NCBI GenBank assembly: GCA_963402885.1 | Contig: OY727094.1 | Span: 21,268,501-21,332,500, forward strand | DNA from: Antedon bifida | Taxonomy: Eukaryota; Echinodermata; Crinoidea; Comatulida; Antedonidae | Length of the DNA stretch: 64,000 nt | Reading direction: 5' to 3' | Shown: in pieces, positions 12,301 through 27,300 of the stretch | Position numbering within the stretch: the stretch's first letter is position 1 | Layout: every line of letters begins with the position of its first letter | The notes under the pieces: generated by a model | The model's input: only the letters and a program-made list of their open reading frames with translations | Databases searched by the model: none | What the model was told of the DNA's origin: nothing | Position numbers and translations under genes: made by a program

Positions 12301-15300
12301 CTATTTCTGAACTTCTTATCATAGAAGTTGAGAAATACAAACAATTGTATGATGTTAATGATAGTTTATATAAAGATAGCGTCAAGAAGAGAGACATTTG
12401 GAATGTCATTGGGGAAAAATTGTCAATGACTGGTAAATATGGACTGGCCTTCCAAAACCAGCCAGGCCTAGCTGCTACGCCGCCAGCTAGCTACTACTAG
12501 GCCTAAGTACTAGTAGTAGCCAGGGGACAGCTAGGCCTACTTAGAGGCCTAGTCAAAGAGTTGACGTCGTGAGGTGGTTTCCCGATTAATCGTATGATCA
12601 AACGGTACTGGGTATGATCAACTAGCGTTCGTGTTCCCACCTAATCATCCATTCATACTTTTAAGATTCATGTCAAAGTTATTGTATTTATTTGAATAAA
12701 CACATTATGATGATTCCAAATGGTGTTCAAAGGGGGCGTTTATTCAAAGAAGCGAGGCATTATTCGAAAAACACGGTTTTAACAGTGAAATAAATATATG
12801 AAACAAAATTAAATTACACTATTAGTAAATAAACATACAAATTTTCTTTTTGGAGAGACTCTAACCCACTTTTTATTTCTTCACATTGCACATATTCCAT
12901 AAAGGTGATTTTCTGTTGTTTAAATTATAAATTTCTAAAACTGTTTCAATAATACTTTACAAGTAATATAAGTATAATTATATTTATAATAATAAAAGGG
13001 TCCTGCGAAAACAGAATTGTAAACTTCTCTATGCAGGATCCTTGCCATCATTTATATTATGAAATTGTATTTATAAACGATGAGTAAATAAATGTGAATT
13101 GAATATAACATTAATGTTTTTTATAATACTGTATAAATGTCCTTACTTTTTAATAATTGATACTGATTTAATCAGTATCAGTTAATATAATATATTTAAT
13201 AAATAATGCCAATTCCAATTAACATGTTTAAAGATGTATTGTCCCTTGAAACACAAAAAAATGAAGATCAAAATATTCTAAATTTAAATTGGCCATATCA
13301 AAGTAATATTAAAGTTATTCACTTTAAGTCGAAAGTTCGAGCCAAAAACAACAAGTTTACGTAATTAACAGGTAAATTAATTTGATTACATTTTGTCTGG
13401 AAAATCGTTGCGAGCGAAAGTAAACAAAGATTTCAAACCATGAGTATGCATTATGCATGATGCTAATTAGGATTGTTTACAACTCGTTACGGTTGAGAAG
13501 GTGTTTTCACACAGATCGCGAGGAAGTTTTATGATTATGCATACAGAGTAGCCAAATAAGCGCGTTGCATTATAAGATATGTTTTGATCGAAACTTTGAC
13601 TTCCAGTCAAAGTTATTTTTTGAACCAAAAAACGTCTGTATTTCAGTTGAATGATTTTTTTTTTGACTAATTTTTGGTGAAAGTTAATAACTATTATGAT
13701 ACTTCAAAATGACCCACTTTTTTTCGAAATCTTTTTATTTTTTTGGAATTAGTCAAAGGGACAATACATCTTTAATATGTCAAATCTTTAATTAATAAAA
13801 TGGTTATAATTTACATCTTTATTTAATAAATCATTAATATGCAATTAACACAACAAGAAATAAATACCATAAATAAAATAATAAGTTTCTAAAAGTGTAT
13901 TACACATAACAGGGTAAAATGTATATTTTGCAATCTTATATATAATTATCTGCCTTTCTTATTAAATTTTAATACAATGTTTTACCTAATTAACTAATAT
14001 TTTACTACTGTAACATCATTTTTCTTTTTTCACTGTATACCAAAACATGCCGACTCTTGCCAATCCACCTTTCCGGCTGCAGACGAGAAATATTCTTTAA
14101 AATGTTCACGCACTGCACTTGCTTCTCTGGAAGCATGGTTTCCACCAGCCTGCAAACCTGGCAATGCTTCTGGGTTTTTATTTCTGGGATGATCTCTGTA
14201 TCCATTTATTTGGTCATCTGGTATTCCCATCTGTAAATAGTTATGTAAAACGCATGTTGCCTTGATAACTGAATCTATATTTTTGGGGTGAAGTTGTATC
14301 CGCCTTTGATATACCCTCCATCTAGCTGCTAATATGCCAAAGCCATTCTCAACAATGCGTCTAGCACGAGACAATCTGTAATTAAAAATGCGTTTGTCAT
14401 CAGGCAAATCCTTTCCAGGGTAGGGCCTTAGTAGGTAGGTTTTTAGCGGAAATGCCTCATCTCCAACAATAACGTGCGGCATTGAGCCAATATGTGGAGC
14501 TCCAGGCAATTCTTCATCTCCGGGAACATTTAGATTCTCTCTCTCTAGTGCTTTGCCCAACACTGAATTTGCAAGCACTCCCCCATCGCTGTTCCTGCCA
14601 TAAGAGCCAACATCAATTGCAGTGAAGCAGTACCTATGGTCCACAAGGGCCATGAGGATGATTGAAAAGGTACCCTTATAATTGAAGTACCGGCTGCCAG
14701 ATCGTGGAGGAGCCTGTACTATGACATGCTTGCCATCAATGGCGCCTATGCAATTAGGAAAGTTCCATCGCTGTTGGAATCCATTAGCTATGGTCTTCCA
14801 ATCCTGTTCTGTTGGCGTTGACATGTATTGTGGCTGTAGTGCATTCCAAATGACATCACAGGTCTCGGATACAATTTTACAAACTGTAGCATGTCCAAGT
14901 CTGTAGCTGAACGCAAACGCAGTCTCCAGTTGCTAAAAACCTAAAAGAAATAACAATAGATATTAGTTTCTCAAAAACACAAATTTTTCCACATTTATTA
15001 GGAAAAGAAGCGGCTAAAAAGTGGAAAGACATTAGAGATGCTTTTGTAAAATCAAGACAAAAAATGCAAACAAAGAGTGGGCAAGAGGCGAAGCTGAATA
15101 CCAAACCATATAAATATGGGAATATTCTTGAATTCCTCCTACCATACATTAAACCTCGCAGGTTACCAAGTTTGTATTGTACATATTTTATAGAGAAGCA
15201 AAATTGGGGTTTCAAGTTTAATATCAATGATATGCTAAGTAAGTGGCAACAGAATATACAGTAATCACTTTGTTAAATTTATTTCAGCACCCATACAAAT

Positions 15301-18300
15301 ATTGTAATAGACGAAAGTGAGCAAATTGAAATAAATGACAGTACAGGTAGCATGAGCAGCGTGAATGAAAACAAAGAAGAGGAAGATAGTGATGTCCAGA
15401 ATAATTCCAGGAATGTAAGAAAGAGGAGGAAGGGGGATGTAGATGATGTTGACAAGGCCATAATGGAATATTTACAATCCACCAGATCCCAAAATGTTGA
15501 GAATGAAGATGACATGTTTTTCCGGGCAATGGCGGAATCCTAAAAAAAACTAGACCATAAAACCAAATCCCTACTCAAATTTAAAATGCAGGAGCTTATT
15601 TTCAAGGCAGAAAATAATATGCTTAATTGAACAAACTTGATGATTTTTTCCTTAAAAAAAAGTAATTTTGATTTCACAATATTTATTCACTTGAAGTAAA
15701 AATTAACCAAAGATGTAATAATTTATTTTTTCCTTTTACAGTGTAAGCGAAATCATTACTTTTGGATTTTTTTTTTCATGGAAGTGAATATTTTTAAAAT
15801 TTAAAAAAGCCTATTCAAAATTTGATTATATTAATCTTTTAAATACTGTATTGTATGTTTTGAGAGGCATTACATCTTTAAATTTAGGATAGTGCAATAA
15901 GGCTATTATTAATTATAACTTTATTTTATGCCAATGGTTGAATAGCTGTGTTCAAGTTTGTGCAATAAGTCTGTACAGTGTAATATAACTAATTTTTATT
16001 TAATACTATTGCTAATGTTTATTAAATGATAGGCCTTGGCCTTAATAATACCAATATTATATTATGGTTGTGTTGAATTTCAGTATTAAATCAAGTGCAT
16101 TTTCCATGGTTCTCCTACATAATAGTAGGCCTACTAATTATTTAGAGGTGTAGTTAGACTCAGAGAGAGTAACCTCGACCTGCTGTAATCAATTCCCTAT
16201 CTAAACTGTAGGCCTAGTTTATAAAAGAAATATATATTCAGCAACTAGACTAGAGTAGAGAATATGAGTACAGGGTATATTCCGCTCCCCCAAATAGGCC
16301 TACAGTATAATAGTAGAAGTAGTAGGCCTAGCTAGGCGTAGCCTGTGTGGAACAGACAAAGGCCTAGTAGTAGGCCTAGTTATTAGTAGTAGTAGTAATC
16401 CGGAAAAGTTAGGTATCCCGTGCCTATAGTATTACTTAGAGGCCTAGCCTAGGCCTAGGCCCAACCCCAGAGCTAGGCTATCTGTAGAGCCTATTTCAAG
16501 GCTAGACCAGGATTTGTTATGCTCGTTTAAAAGACAGCATAGCCTACCTTAAACAAACAGCCAGGCGTTCGGCAGGTCCGACGGGTTCTCTCCAATTGGT
16601 TGTCTTCTTGGAGATGTCATTTTTTATTAAAGATAAGATGTTGGCAAATTGGAATTTCGACATACGAAATTACGAATAAAACCGATCTTCGTTGGTGTTT
16701 AGTTCCACTACTAGCCTGTGGAATTCACCCAATTCTTTTCTCTTTTTTAGTGTGTCGTGTATCCACATATCTCTTTTTCTTTTTCGCGACCTTCTCCGGA
16801 TAAGTAGGAGGCACAGCAGATCGTTTTCTTCTTTTTTAACCTCCATGATTAAATACGTGTTCTGTCGTCAAAAGTTAACTGCACAATACACACTGTATCA
16901 TCGACCACACACACGCGCAAATTTGCATAAAGGTCCATCCACCGCTCTGTTGATTCCGCGCGCTGTGTAAATGGGACAAGCCACGTGGTTTTCCGCTCAA
17001 CTTTACCGCTTACCGTTACCGCTCGTCTGTGTAAATTGGCCTTAAGACTTTCACGGTCACCCACCGTCACCGCATGAATGTTTTTAAATTGGGTATGCTC
17101 AAGAGGTGCGAAAGTGCAGTAGCGCAGGCCTAGGCCTACACAATTATGTACGACGGTACGTCGTATATGCTAAAGATATTTTTAGACAACGTATCGTATC
17201 GTTGTTGAACGTGCAGATAAAATATAGGCCAAAGCACAGGGAAAAGGCGTCAGGGAGAAATTTATACCATCCCGGCCCGATTATATATTACTCAACAACA
17301 TAGAAGCCGGCGGCCGGCCTTGCTGTTTATATAGTCCGCAATAAATGCACGTGTGTTTAGCTAAATCCCGTTAGACTCTACCATTTCCTGAATGTTGTTT
17401 TGTTTACTCTACTGACGTACTGCACGCACGAGGAAACTTTATTAAGGGTAAAATATGAAACTACATTATTGGAGCCTAAAATGCATAACGCATAAATATT
17501 GATTTCGATAAGATCATTCATTGAAGATACTATGTTTCTTTTGAATCTGAAAAGTACACCCCTATCGAAAAACAGACAATCCCGGTAAATAGCTGACTGC
17601 CGGCTGTCGTCGATCGTTTGAGCAGCGCAACACGTGTAATGTGCCGTGTAATGTCTGTCTCTCTGTGCAGTATACCTCCATCATATTGAAATAACAAAGA
17701 GACGCCTGGTACAACGAAACAAGTTGACGAAAATGGAGCTTGAAGTAAACAACATTATAACGAACAAAATAAATGCCTGGAGATCGACAAATGGACCTTT
17801 TAGTTGGACTTTATGCTTTCGCCAAAATGATTATTTGATTATCTATTTTATCATATGTCATCGCCAAAATGGCTAAAGTAGCCGTTTTATTTTTCGCCAA
17901 TCTGGAAACGTTTTCGCCCATGGCGACTTGGCGATCGGCCAGTGCGAGCCCAGAATTTGATGACGTCATGACATCATATAGACAAAATTTGTATATGAAT
18001 TCATATCTACAATTCAACAACAAATTGCAACAGTTTGTTTTTTTTTGGTGAAACATGCTCAACTATATGTAGATATTATCATATCCAAAATCTACCCTGA
18101 TCTGCCCATTATAAATTTCCTAATTTGCATAAAATAAAAATGGCTGCCATTTGAAACTTTTGACCCTAATTATCTTGTAAACCATCAAGTATTTTGTATA
18201 AGAATGTATTAAACACAAATATAAACATGACCCTAAACATTCGGAATAGCACATTTGATTTGACCTTTGACCCTCAGTCAAATGTCATTTCATTATACCT

Positions 18301-21300
18301 TATAAAAAACCCTAATTATCTATTAAACCATTGAATATTTAGTATAAGAATGTATTAAATACCAATATAAACATGACACTAAACATTCCGAATATGACAT
18401 TTAATTTGTCCTTTGACCTTAGGTCAAAGGTCATTTCAGTATACCTTATTATAAAAATGCTATGATTATATATTAAACCATTAAATAGTATTTATAAGCA
18501 TGTATTAAACACGAATATAAACATGATCATAATAATTCAATCCGAATTTTGAACTTTTTTTGAACATTAATATTACATATTAATATTGTACTATCAATTA
18601 TTCAATATTAGGCACATTGACAAATGCGTTCCCCATTTTCTCCTAGATTTTAATATGTTCTTGCTAAATAAATTTTCTTTCACATGATTTTATTTTTATT
18701 ACGTCATCATATAAAAAAATTAGAATAACGTGAGTTACTTAATTTCATCTATACTGTATATAAATATATAAATCTGTTATATCTCATCAAAATGAAAAGT
18801 GACCCACATGATTAAAACTTCTTATGGACTGAAAAGTCTATTTCCACTCATCTATGATGTATACGTTTCGTATACGAAGTGGACGTCTTATACGAAACAT
18901 AAACAAAACATATGTGAATCATATATGTTCGTATACAGCTTTTTTGCAAAGGGTGTACCATATTCTATGGTCACTAATAGTGTCCAAAATTCAATGCTAC
19001 TAGTGGATTTATTAGCTGTATTAATATCCAGAAGAAATGAGTCCAGATTATCTTCACCATGCATCCAGATCATGAAGATGTCGTCAATGTATCTAAACCA
19101 AACAAGTGGTTTATTAGGTTGGGACCTAAAACTGGCCTCAAATTGTTCCTTAAATAAATTTGCAAAAGATGGCCCCATTTTTGTGCCTACCACTGTGCCA
19201 TGAATTTGGAGGTAATTGTCATTGCCAAAATACAATTTTTGTTGTTTAAAATCTTGTAAATAAGCTTTTAATTAGTAAGATTGCCTGCTTTCTGGGTTAA
19301 AAAAAAAATCAGCATAGTGTGGGAAACCGGAAGTACTGATAGGGGGATCTACACTGTAATCATTCAGGGGTGACGGACATGCGCGGTAGAATAATTTTAG
19401 ACCGAGGTGTATATATAGCGGCCCGCATGTGGGTACAGGTTGTGCATATCCATCGTTGCTGAGTAGAGGCAGTTACTAATTAAATTATCAGTTATTCATT
19501 TCCATGTACGTTGTAATACTATATCATAGATTAAGATATACACGTTATTGAATCAATTGTTGTATTTAGTCATGATAATGAATAGTAGTATTGTATCAAA
19601 TGTGTTATTTATGCTCATATATATTATAATTAATTGGGTGAACGACTCACCGATACAGTGTGCGAGTTCGGATTTCAATATGGCGACGAATGTTGTGGTC
19701 ATATCTAGTTGTGAATAGTATTATGTTAAGAACCTAATTTTACATTTATTAATAGCTTGGACTGAATGGAGATGGAGGCTGAGTAAAGATGGGTATGCGC
19801 CTCCAAAATTAACATCGTTTAATCCAGGTATAGATGTGGTTATCACTTGTCATGACTAATAGATAGTAATGTAACGCTGATGCTATGTGTATGTACAGTA
19901 TTGTACTAAAGATCACGTAATGAGTTTAACAATGGTTAGCAATTGTGCAGTAGATGTAGATTATTATGTATATTTGTTGTATTTCTAGGGGTTTTTTTTC
20001 TTGATATGGCCGATTGTGACTGGTTGTATGTGATAAATGCCAGTGAATTCTGACCGATACGTATAAATGAAATATACTGAAAATCAATGCTGCCTTCATG
20101 TGTTTGATGATTGTGTCCGACTGATCTCAAAGTACCACAATAGAAACATATTTTTCCCACCTTATATGTAATCCATTGTGAGTTTTCGATAATGAAGAAG
20201 ATTCCCTAGCTGTCTTAAGCCTGTTTTCATGTCGATCGTTAAGTTGCGTTGAGTTTAAAATCGTTAAAGTTGAAAATAAATGATGATCGATTACACATTT
20301 TTATGCGATCTTTCATAGTTTCTTGGTTCTCTTGAGCATTGCTGGGATACGTGGACATGAAGTATTACAAAACCAAGGCCGGTCACGTACAGCCAGGCCC
20401 GCGTGGGTTTGGTTAGGCACATCTTTTGGTAACAGTTTTTAAACTTTTGCTTTACCTCGACAGCCCTGTTCAACTTTTTTGTTTCTTATTGTCGAAAGAT
20501 TGAAAATAAAAATAAATAAATAAATAAAATTGATAAAAAGTTACAAGTTTTGATGCTTCAACCCAGCCTAGGACATGCTTTCGTTGATATTGTAATCTAG
20601 GCTTGCACTAAAGACAAACATTAAATTTAATCAAACGAGTGAATTTGAAAAGAAATAGGTTTCTTAAACTACTCGCATCAAAAAAACGTGCACATTAAAT
20701 CGAATTATGTTTTAAATTTACAAATCACAAGTTATAACTCTTGCCTCTTGTACAAAAATGAAGTTTTTTGGACAAGTAGTTCTCGAGAAAATGCAATTTT
20801 AGTTTATTTGTTACTTTTTGGAAAATTCTGTCCTATCTTTTAACACTAGCAGGTCTGAACAGTATACTAAAAAAGTGGCCCAGAATTGGGACCATGGTCC
20901 CAAAATTTAATGGAATGGTCCTTGACCAAATATCTATCCGTATATTCATTTTGGTAAAGATCTTGTAATTACTTTTTGAGTAATCCTGCTAACAAACAAA
21001 CAAGCACACGCTACCGATTACATATACCTCCTTGGCGGAGGTAAATTAACAGGAATTCATGATTCAAGATCTGACATTCTATCAAAATAATCTGATACCA
21101 CAAATCATATTAATTTATATGCCCAAGCTTTAGACAAAATTAACTGTTAAATGATAAGCAATGAAAATTTCTATATTAATATTAATAAGATACTTACATT
21201 CTTTCAATTTCTTTAATTTTACTTTGTACTAATGCCGCCCTGTTCGCATTATATCGAAATCGATCTATAAATACCTGCAAATTTAAGACAAAAATAATGT

Positions 21301-24300
21301 TATACGAAAAACCTTAAAGTTGAACCTTATTAAATTGATTAAAGGCTTGTATAATGGATAAACAGGTTTGCACTACAGTAGCACACTTGGGTGTTTTAAA
21401 GGAAATACGACCCGTACACATTAACCTTAATCTTGCGCATTCCAATTAAATCTTATGGTCACACAAACACTGATACTAAAATTTCCCAATACAATTCAGA
21501 TAATTTTGATATCTCATTACCCCAGACCCCAGAATCTCCCGAATACGCACCTGCCTTTCCACCTCCTACCTCTTTCCAACACACCCTGTACTTTTTTTAT
21601 TTATATATAGTTGAGAACCTTCCCATTAATGGCGATATCTCATTACTTCCAACGAACCACCTCTTCATGACGCTTTTCTAATGTAGTTTGAAACATTTCC
21701 AGTACAATTCTGTTCAGTTGCGGTGTTAAAAAACATATAATTTATATTAACCTGTAAATGTTGTCTTTTTTGTAATTGCGCCTCATACTCTTTTTGCTGG
21801 TTTTTTAATCGCTCACTTTTTGTTATTACAAATTGTGAATAGTTGCCACGGTAACAGTCAAGTTGTTTGGAAAACAGATGCAAAACATCAGTGCAGACTT
21901 GATCAAGAAAGTTCCTGTCATGAGATACAACTAGCAAAGTTGTTCGCCATGTCTGGAAAAGAATAATAACAAATGATTAACATTTTGACACTGTCATGCT
22001 ACATAATTTGAAATACTAACTGATAATATATTGCATTTCTAAGTTTGTGCTCCTAAAAGTCAGTAGAAGGTTGTTGACTACTTTTTCATTGCCAAACTGA
22101 TGTGCTCAGATGGTAAAATGGTAAAATGGTCAAAGTTAGTGAAGTCCAGTGTTTGAACATTACACACCATTACATTACAGTAAAAAGTATTTGTGTGTAG
22201 ACTTGAAGAAAGTGAAAATGTATTACTCTCACTGTTATTAGTAGACAAGATGATTGTTTTCACATTTGTGGTCACTGTTTTCACATTTGTGGGTGATGAG
22301 TTTTCACATTTGTGGTTGTTTCACATTTGTGGGTAATGTATTTGTGGCTGTTTCACATTTGTGGTTGTTTTCACATTGAGTTAATTTCACATTTGTGGTT
22401 ATTTTCACATTTGTGGGTGATGCATTTTCACATTAATGAGTGTTTCACATTTGTTGTTGTTTCACATTTGTGGCTGTTTTCACATTTGTGGGTGATGCGT
22501 TTTCACATTAATGGTTGTTTCACATTTGTGGTTGTTTCATATTTGTTGCCGTTTTCACATTTGTGGGTGGCGAGTTTTCACATTTGTGGTTGTTTTCACA
22601 GTTGTGGGTGAGGCTTTTAACATTTGAGGTTGTTTCACATTTGTGGTCTTCTCACATTTGTGTTTATTTTCACATTTGTGGGTGATGTGTTTTCACAGTT
22701 GTATGTGATGTGTTTTCACATTTTTGGTTGTTTCACATTTGTGGGTGATGCGTTTTCACATTTGTGGTTGTTTTTTTACATTGAGTTAATTTCACATTTG
22801 TGGTTATTTTCACATTGAGTTAATTTCACAATTGTGGTTGTTTCACATTTGTGGCTGTTTTCACATTTGTGGGTGGTGAGTTTTAACATTTTTGGTTGTT
22901 TTTACATTTGTGGGTGAAATGAGTTATCACATGTGTGGGTGATGTTTTCACAGTTGTTGGTGATGTTTTTTTTTCACAGTTGTGGGTGATGTGTTTCACA
23001 GTTGTGGGTGAGGTGTTTTCACAGTAGTTGTTTTGACATTTGTAGTTGTTTTTCACATTTGTGGGCGATGTGTTTCACATTGGTGGGTGATGCGTTTTCA
23101 CATTTGTGGTCGCTGTTTTATCATTTGTGTTAGCTGTTTTCACATTTGTGGGTGATTTGTTTTCACATTTGTGGGTGATGTGTTTTCACATTTGTGTGTG
23201 ATGTGTTTTCACATTTGTGGGTAAATATATTACAACTAATGAAAAATCAATATTTTGAAACATGGTTACATTCAGGATATATAGTCATTAATGATTTTGT
23301 AGTAAATAACAAAATAACCGCACCTGATATCTTGATCCCAAGGACAAAATGGTCTGATAAAATATATAGTGCTTAAAATGCCATATTCATTGAATGGAAA
23401 GAATCTATTGCGAGAGTCCAAAATATGGACCAAAAAGTTCAGAGTAGAGAGCCTTGTTCCAAAAAGAAAGGACAGTTTTATTATAGGCATTTTATAAATT
23501 AAATCGCTACCAATCCCACTGAAAGAAAATGTGAAATAGTGTTCAATATTGTTGAACTAGATTGGTACAATGTATGGAAAGTACACAACTTTAGGCACAT
23601 AAAGAATTGCAAAATTTAACATTTTACCTTGAAAAAAAGCTTAAAGATTGGAAAATAAAACAATATATGTGAAATTAAAAGTGAATTCCATATGAATTTC
23701 AGTCTACTACATACACCGGCTTCAGATTGAGGTAGGTGTCACCCGGAAAGGAAATTAATGACACAATTTTCATTATCATGTGTATGAACAGAAAAGTTAA
23801 GGTAAACGCGCAACTTGGGGTGGATTGGGGTGATGATTCAACATGGGCACCAAAATAGCCACATTTTACTTTAAAAAGTAATACAGAAATAAAACCAATA
23901 AAACTATCATCAAGTATACTTGTAAATAATATCATGCTTTCAATCTAATATGGCGATCACCATTTTGGCAAAATGTCATCTAAAATAAGATTAGATAAGA
24001 CTAGACTTGAACTCGTCACTTTGACGAGTTAGTTATTCGCACCACAAACGCCACGCGCACGTATGTTAAGCCTGTTTTATAAAATGTGCACAGAAAAAAG
24101 ATTTATATGCTATTATGATCTGAAGATCAAGAACATTGTTGTCAGTGTGCTCTCTATTTTGTGTCCCAACTATATAGGCCTTCAGTATACACTACATATC
24201 AGTGTAGCATAGGTGAAAATATGGGACCCGCCTGTAACTCTAATTTTTAGCATGATGACGTCATGAAAATGAAAGACGAAGTTACCAATTCCGGATGAAA

Positions 24301-27300
24301 ATTGTCTGCACAACATATTAACATGTTGAAATTTGGATACGTAGAATATAGATGCGCGCTCTTTTAAATGTGTTGACTTATGATGCAAAATATGAAAATA
24401 CGACTTTTATAATTCAATTGGTCATATGATGACGTCACAACATGCGCAAGATTTGTACATGAATTCGTATCTACAATTCAACAGCTTCCAGAAAACGTTT
24501 TAATCATAAGTATCACTTTTGAATCTGAGGAGCTCAACATATGGATATTTACTGTAATGATGAAAATAAGTGACCCAAGTAATTCACGCTTTTGAACATG
24601 ATGACGTCATCAAAATTTAAAAGATTGTAAATCATCCAAAAGATTTTATTTATATTTGGGTGGCCATACGATGATGTCACAATGTCTGGTTAGCCATATT
24701 GATACATGATTCGATATCTACAACTCATCAGCTTCTAGAATATGAAAAAAAAAAAAAAAAACGAATTTTGGAACTTTTTCATCAAAAACGTGCACGAATT
24801 GTCTAATTCGACGTGCTCGTGTAACATGATTTAAGTCGAATTGGTTTCAAATTTGGTAAAAGTACTAGAAAAGGATGGAAATACATAATTCACCCCAAAA
24901 AATTATGTTTTTAATGCTACGTGCGCACCGTGCACGTAAAAATTCACATGCACATAGGAATTTTTGAGTTGCGTAAAATGTCATGATTTGTGTAGAAAGT
25001 TGATTAGAAATTAATTTTGCGCATTTTAAAATTTTAAATGCGCATGTGCGCGCAAATTTTTGTAATACACATGCCATTTTTAATCCACAGAAAGTTGGGC
25101 CTTGATATATATCCGCTACTAAGCGGATAACTAATAAAACTTTATTGTCATGACCACAACAAATTTGTTTTTCTTCATGCTTAAATTACACACAATACAC
25201 AAAACAGTAAAAAAAATATCAAATAGGTGAAAATGTATCAAAAGCCATAATATTAACCTGTAAATAATTTGGGAATAAAACCATAAAAACACCTCCAATA
25301 ATGTTATGTTAAATGACATTGAGATTCAATAATGTTATGTTAAATGACATTGAGATTCAACTGGTTAAGTTTCTAGGTATATACATTGATTCTAATCTAA
25401 GTTGGAAAAAACAAATTCAATCCATTTAAAAAAAACGATATTAATTATTAATAAATACAAATCAGTGCGGTTTAAAACATACAACTTAAAATGTCTTAAT
25501 TATGAAAACTTATTTAGGCCGAGGCAAGCAGTAGTGAATCAACTCGGACTGTTACTATCGGCCACACATTGCATGCCTAGGCTAGTCTAGTCTGGTTATA
25601 ACTGCCTAGTCTAGCCGCCAAAATTAGGTCTAGCTAGCCTATATACTATATACAAGGAAAAAGAAATGGGATTCAATAGACTTTATGGGAACAATTAGAA
25701 GACCTGGACTATGCTGACGACATTGTTCTGTTGTCACAAACACATCAGCAAATGCAAACCAAAACCAGACTTCTTGAAGAAACATCAAGTATGCTTGGCT
25801 TAAATGTAAACATAGCGAAAACTAAAGTAATGATGGTCAACACACGAAATAATCAGACAATCCAGCTAAGGAAAGGAGAAGCAGAACCAGTGGAAACTTT
25901 TACTTACCTTGGTAGCAAAGTCAACATCAGAGGAGGGACAGAGGAAGATGTAAAAGGAAGGATTGGGAAGGAAAAGGAAAATCCAAGTGTTCATCAATAA
26001 ATGTCTGAGAAGGATTCTCAGAATATGGTGGCCAGAAAAAATAAGAAATGAGGATCTATGGGTTAGGACTGGACAAGAGCCAGTGGAATTTGAAATTAGC
26101 AGAAGGAAATGGAAATGGATTGGTCACACACTAAGGAAACCAAAACACAACATAACTAGGCATTCCCTAACATGGAATCCCCAAGGAAAACGAAAAAGAG
26201 GACGCCCAAGGAACACATGGAGGAGGGAACTGGATAAGGAGGTGAAGGATGCTGGCTATAACTGGACAGAGGTGGAAGGAATTGCCCAGAACCGTGTGAG
26301 ATGGAGACGTGTAGTTGATGGCCTATTAGTACAGGAAAACTATGAAATATGGTTGAAAAAATTGCAACAGAATTTATTTCACCACAATGCATTTCTATAA
26401 GGTCCCTATATGAACATATTAAAAGTCTAGAAAAATCCAGGTAGGGGAAAATGGCCGCCAATGGCGAAAATGCCTAAAAAGGGACAAAAAAACATAAATG
26501 ATCATAGATCTAATTACCACTTTATATCAGGTTTTACAATGGTTTATATATTTCTTTACAGTTTCGAAGATCTGAACTACAATATACACATTATTTTAAG
26601 TGCTGTTAATTAGAAAATGGCCGAAAAACAAATGTTTAAGTATCTAGATATATCCCTATTGTTATAATATATAAAACGCAGTCCTTCCTATGCTTAATGC
26701 ATAGGATTACGGTGTCAATAATACATTTGTACTGTTATAACAATATATTACAACATTGGTGGTGCCAGCGGAGAGGAGTAAAGGGATGGGAGATCATATG
26801 GGAAGGGTGAGGGAGTCTGTCCGCCCCCCCTCCCCTCTCCCCAATTGGCTATTTTCGGGAGTATATGTAGACAATATGATGATGATATTTCCTAATATAA
26901 AACAATACCCCATTGAGTGCTGTTTCAAAGATTTTCATTTTTAAAAGTGACTAAAACTACCCTTTACCGGTATAATATTGTCGGAACTTCTGGGTGCGCT
27001 CCCATTGATGGCCCAGCCAATTGATGCTAGCTGCGCTCTCCCCACCCCCACCCCCCTCATCGGGAAAATCATTGCGCCATCACTGGACTACAATCTATTA
27101 CCGTATTTATTCGGATAAGCGCTACATTTAGAAAAATTGAATAACCTACGCCACCGCAACCCCTCCCCCGCCCCCATCGGACATCATTTTGAATTTATTT
27201 CCTCGAATGTACAATATTGTATTTTAACACATCTCTATTTGTAATAGAATTCACTGAATGACATGATGGTGTTGTATTTGTTCATATCTAAAGGGTGTAT

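Larger units (their letters stand above)
10299..17042. mobile_element. PIF/Harbinger transposon, complete ends, decayed genes
   Basis: The element is 6744 bp long. Its ends are 55-bp terminal inverted repeats (10299-10353 and 16988-17042) that read the same by eye, starting AGGCCAATTTACACAGACGA. TAA is repeated on both flanks (10296-10298 and 17043-17045), matching the 3-bp TWA target duplication of PIF/Harbinger. Inside are a Harbinger transposase (minus) and a MADF-BESS protein (plus), the usual two-protein set of this superfamily. Two younger elements lie inside it, at 10382-12079 and 13232-13771. It sits in the ABCF3 intron between 9228 and 21198. The well-matched TIRs but broken genes suggest moderate age. 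Confidence 0.93.

Noticed and set aside
14877-15227. A 116-codon minus-strand gene
   Set aside because: Most of it is antisense to MADF-BESS exon 2 and the transposase intron; only the last part is the out-of-frame start of transposase exon 2.
21665-21937. A separate 90-codon gene with ABC-type residues
   Set aside because: It is an ABCF3 exon plus readthrough into the intron past the GTTAAT donor.
22312-22818. Open frames of 64-99 codons rich in HICG and FHLW
   Set aside because: Translations of the TTTTCACATTTGTGG minisatellite.
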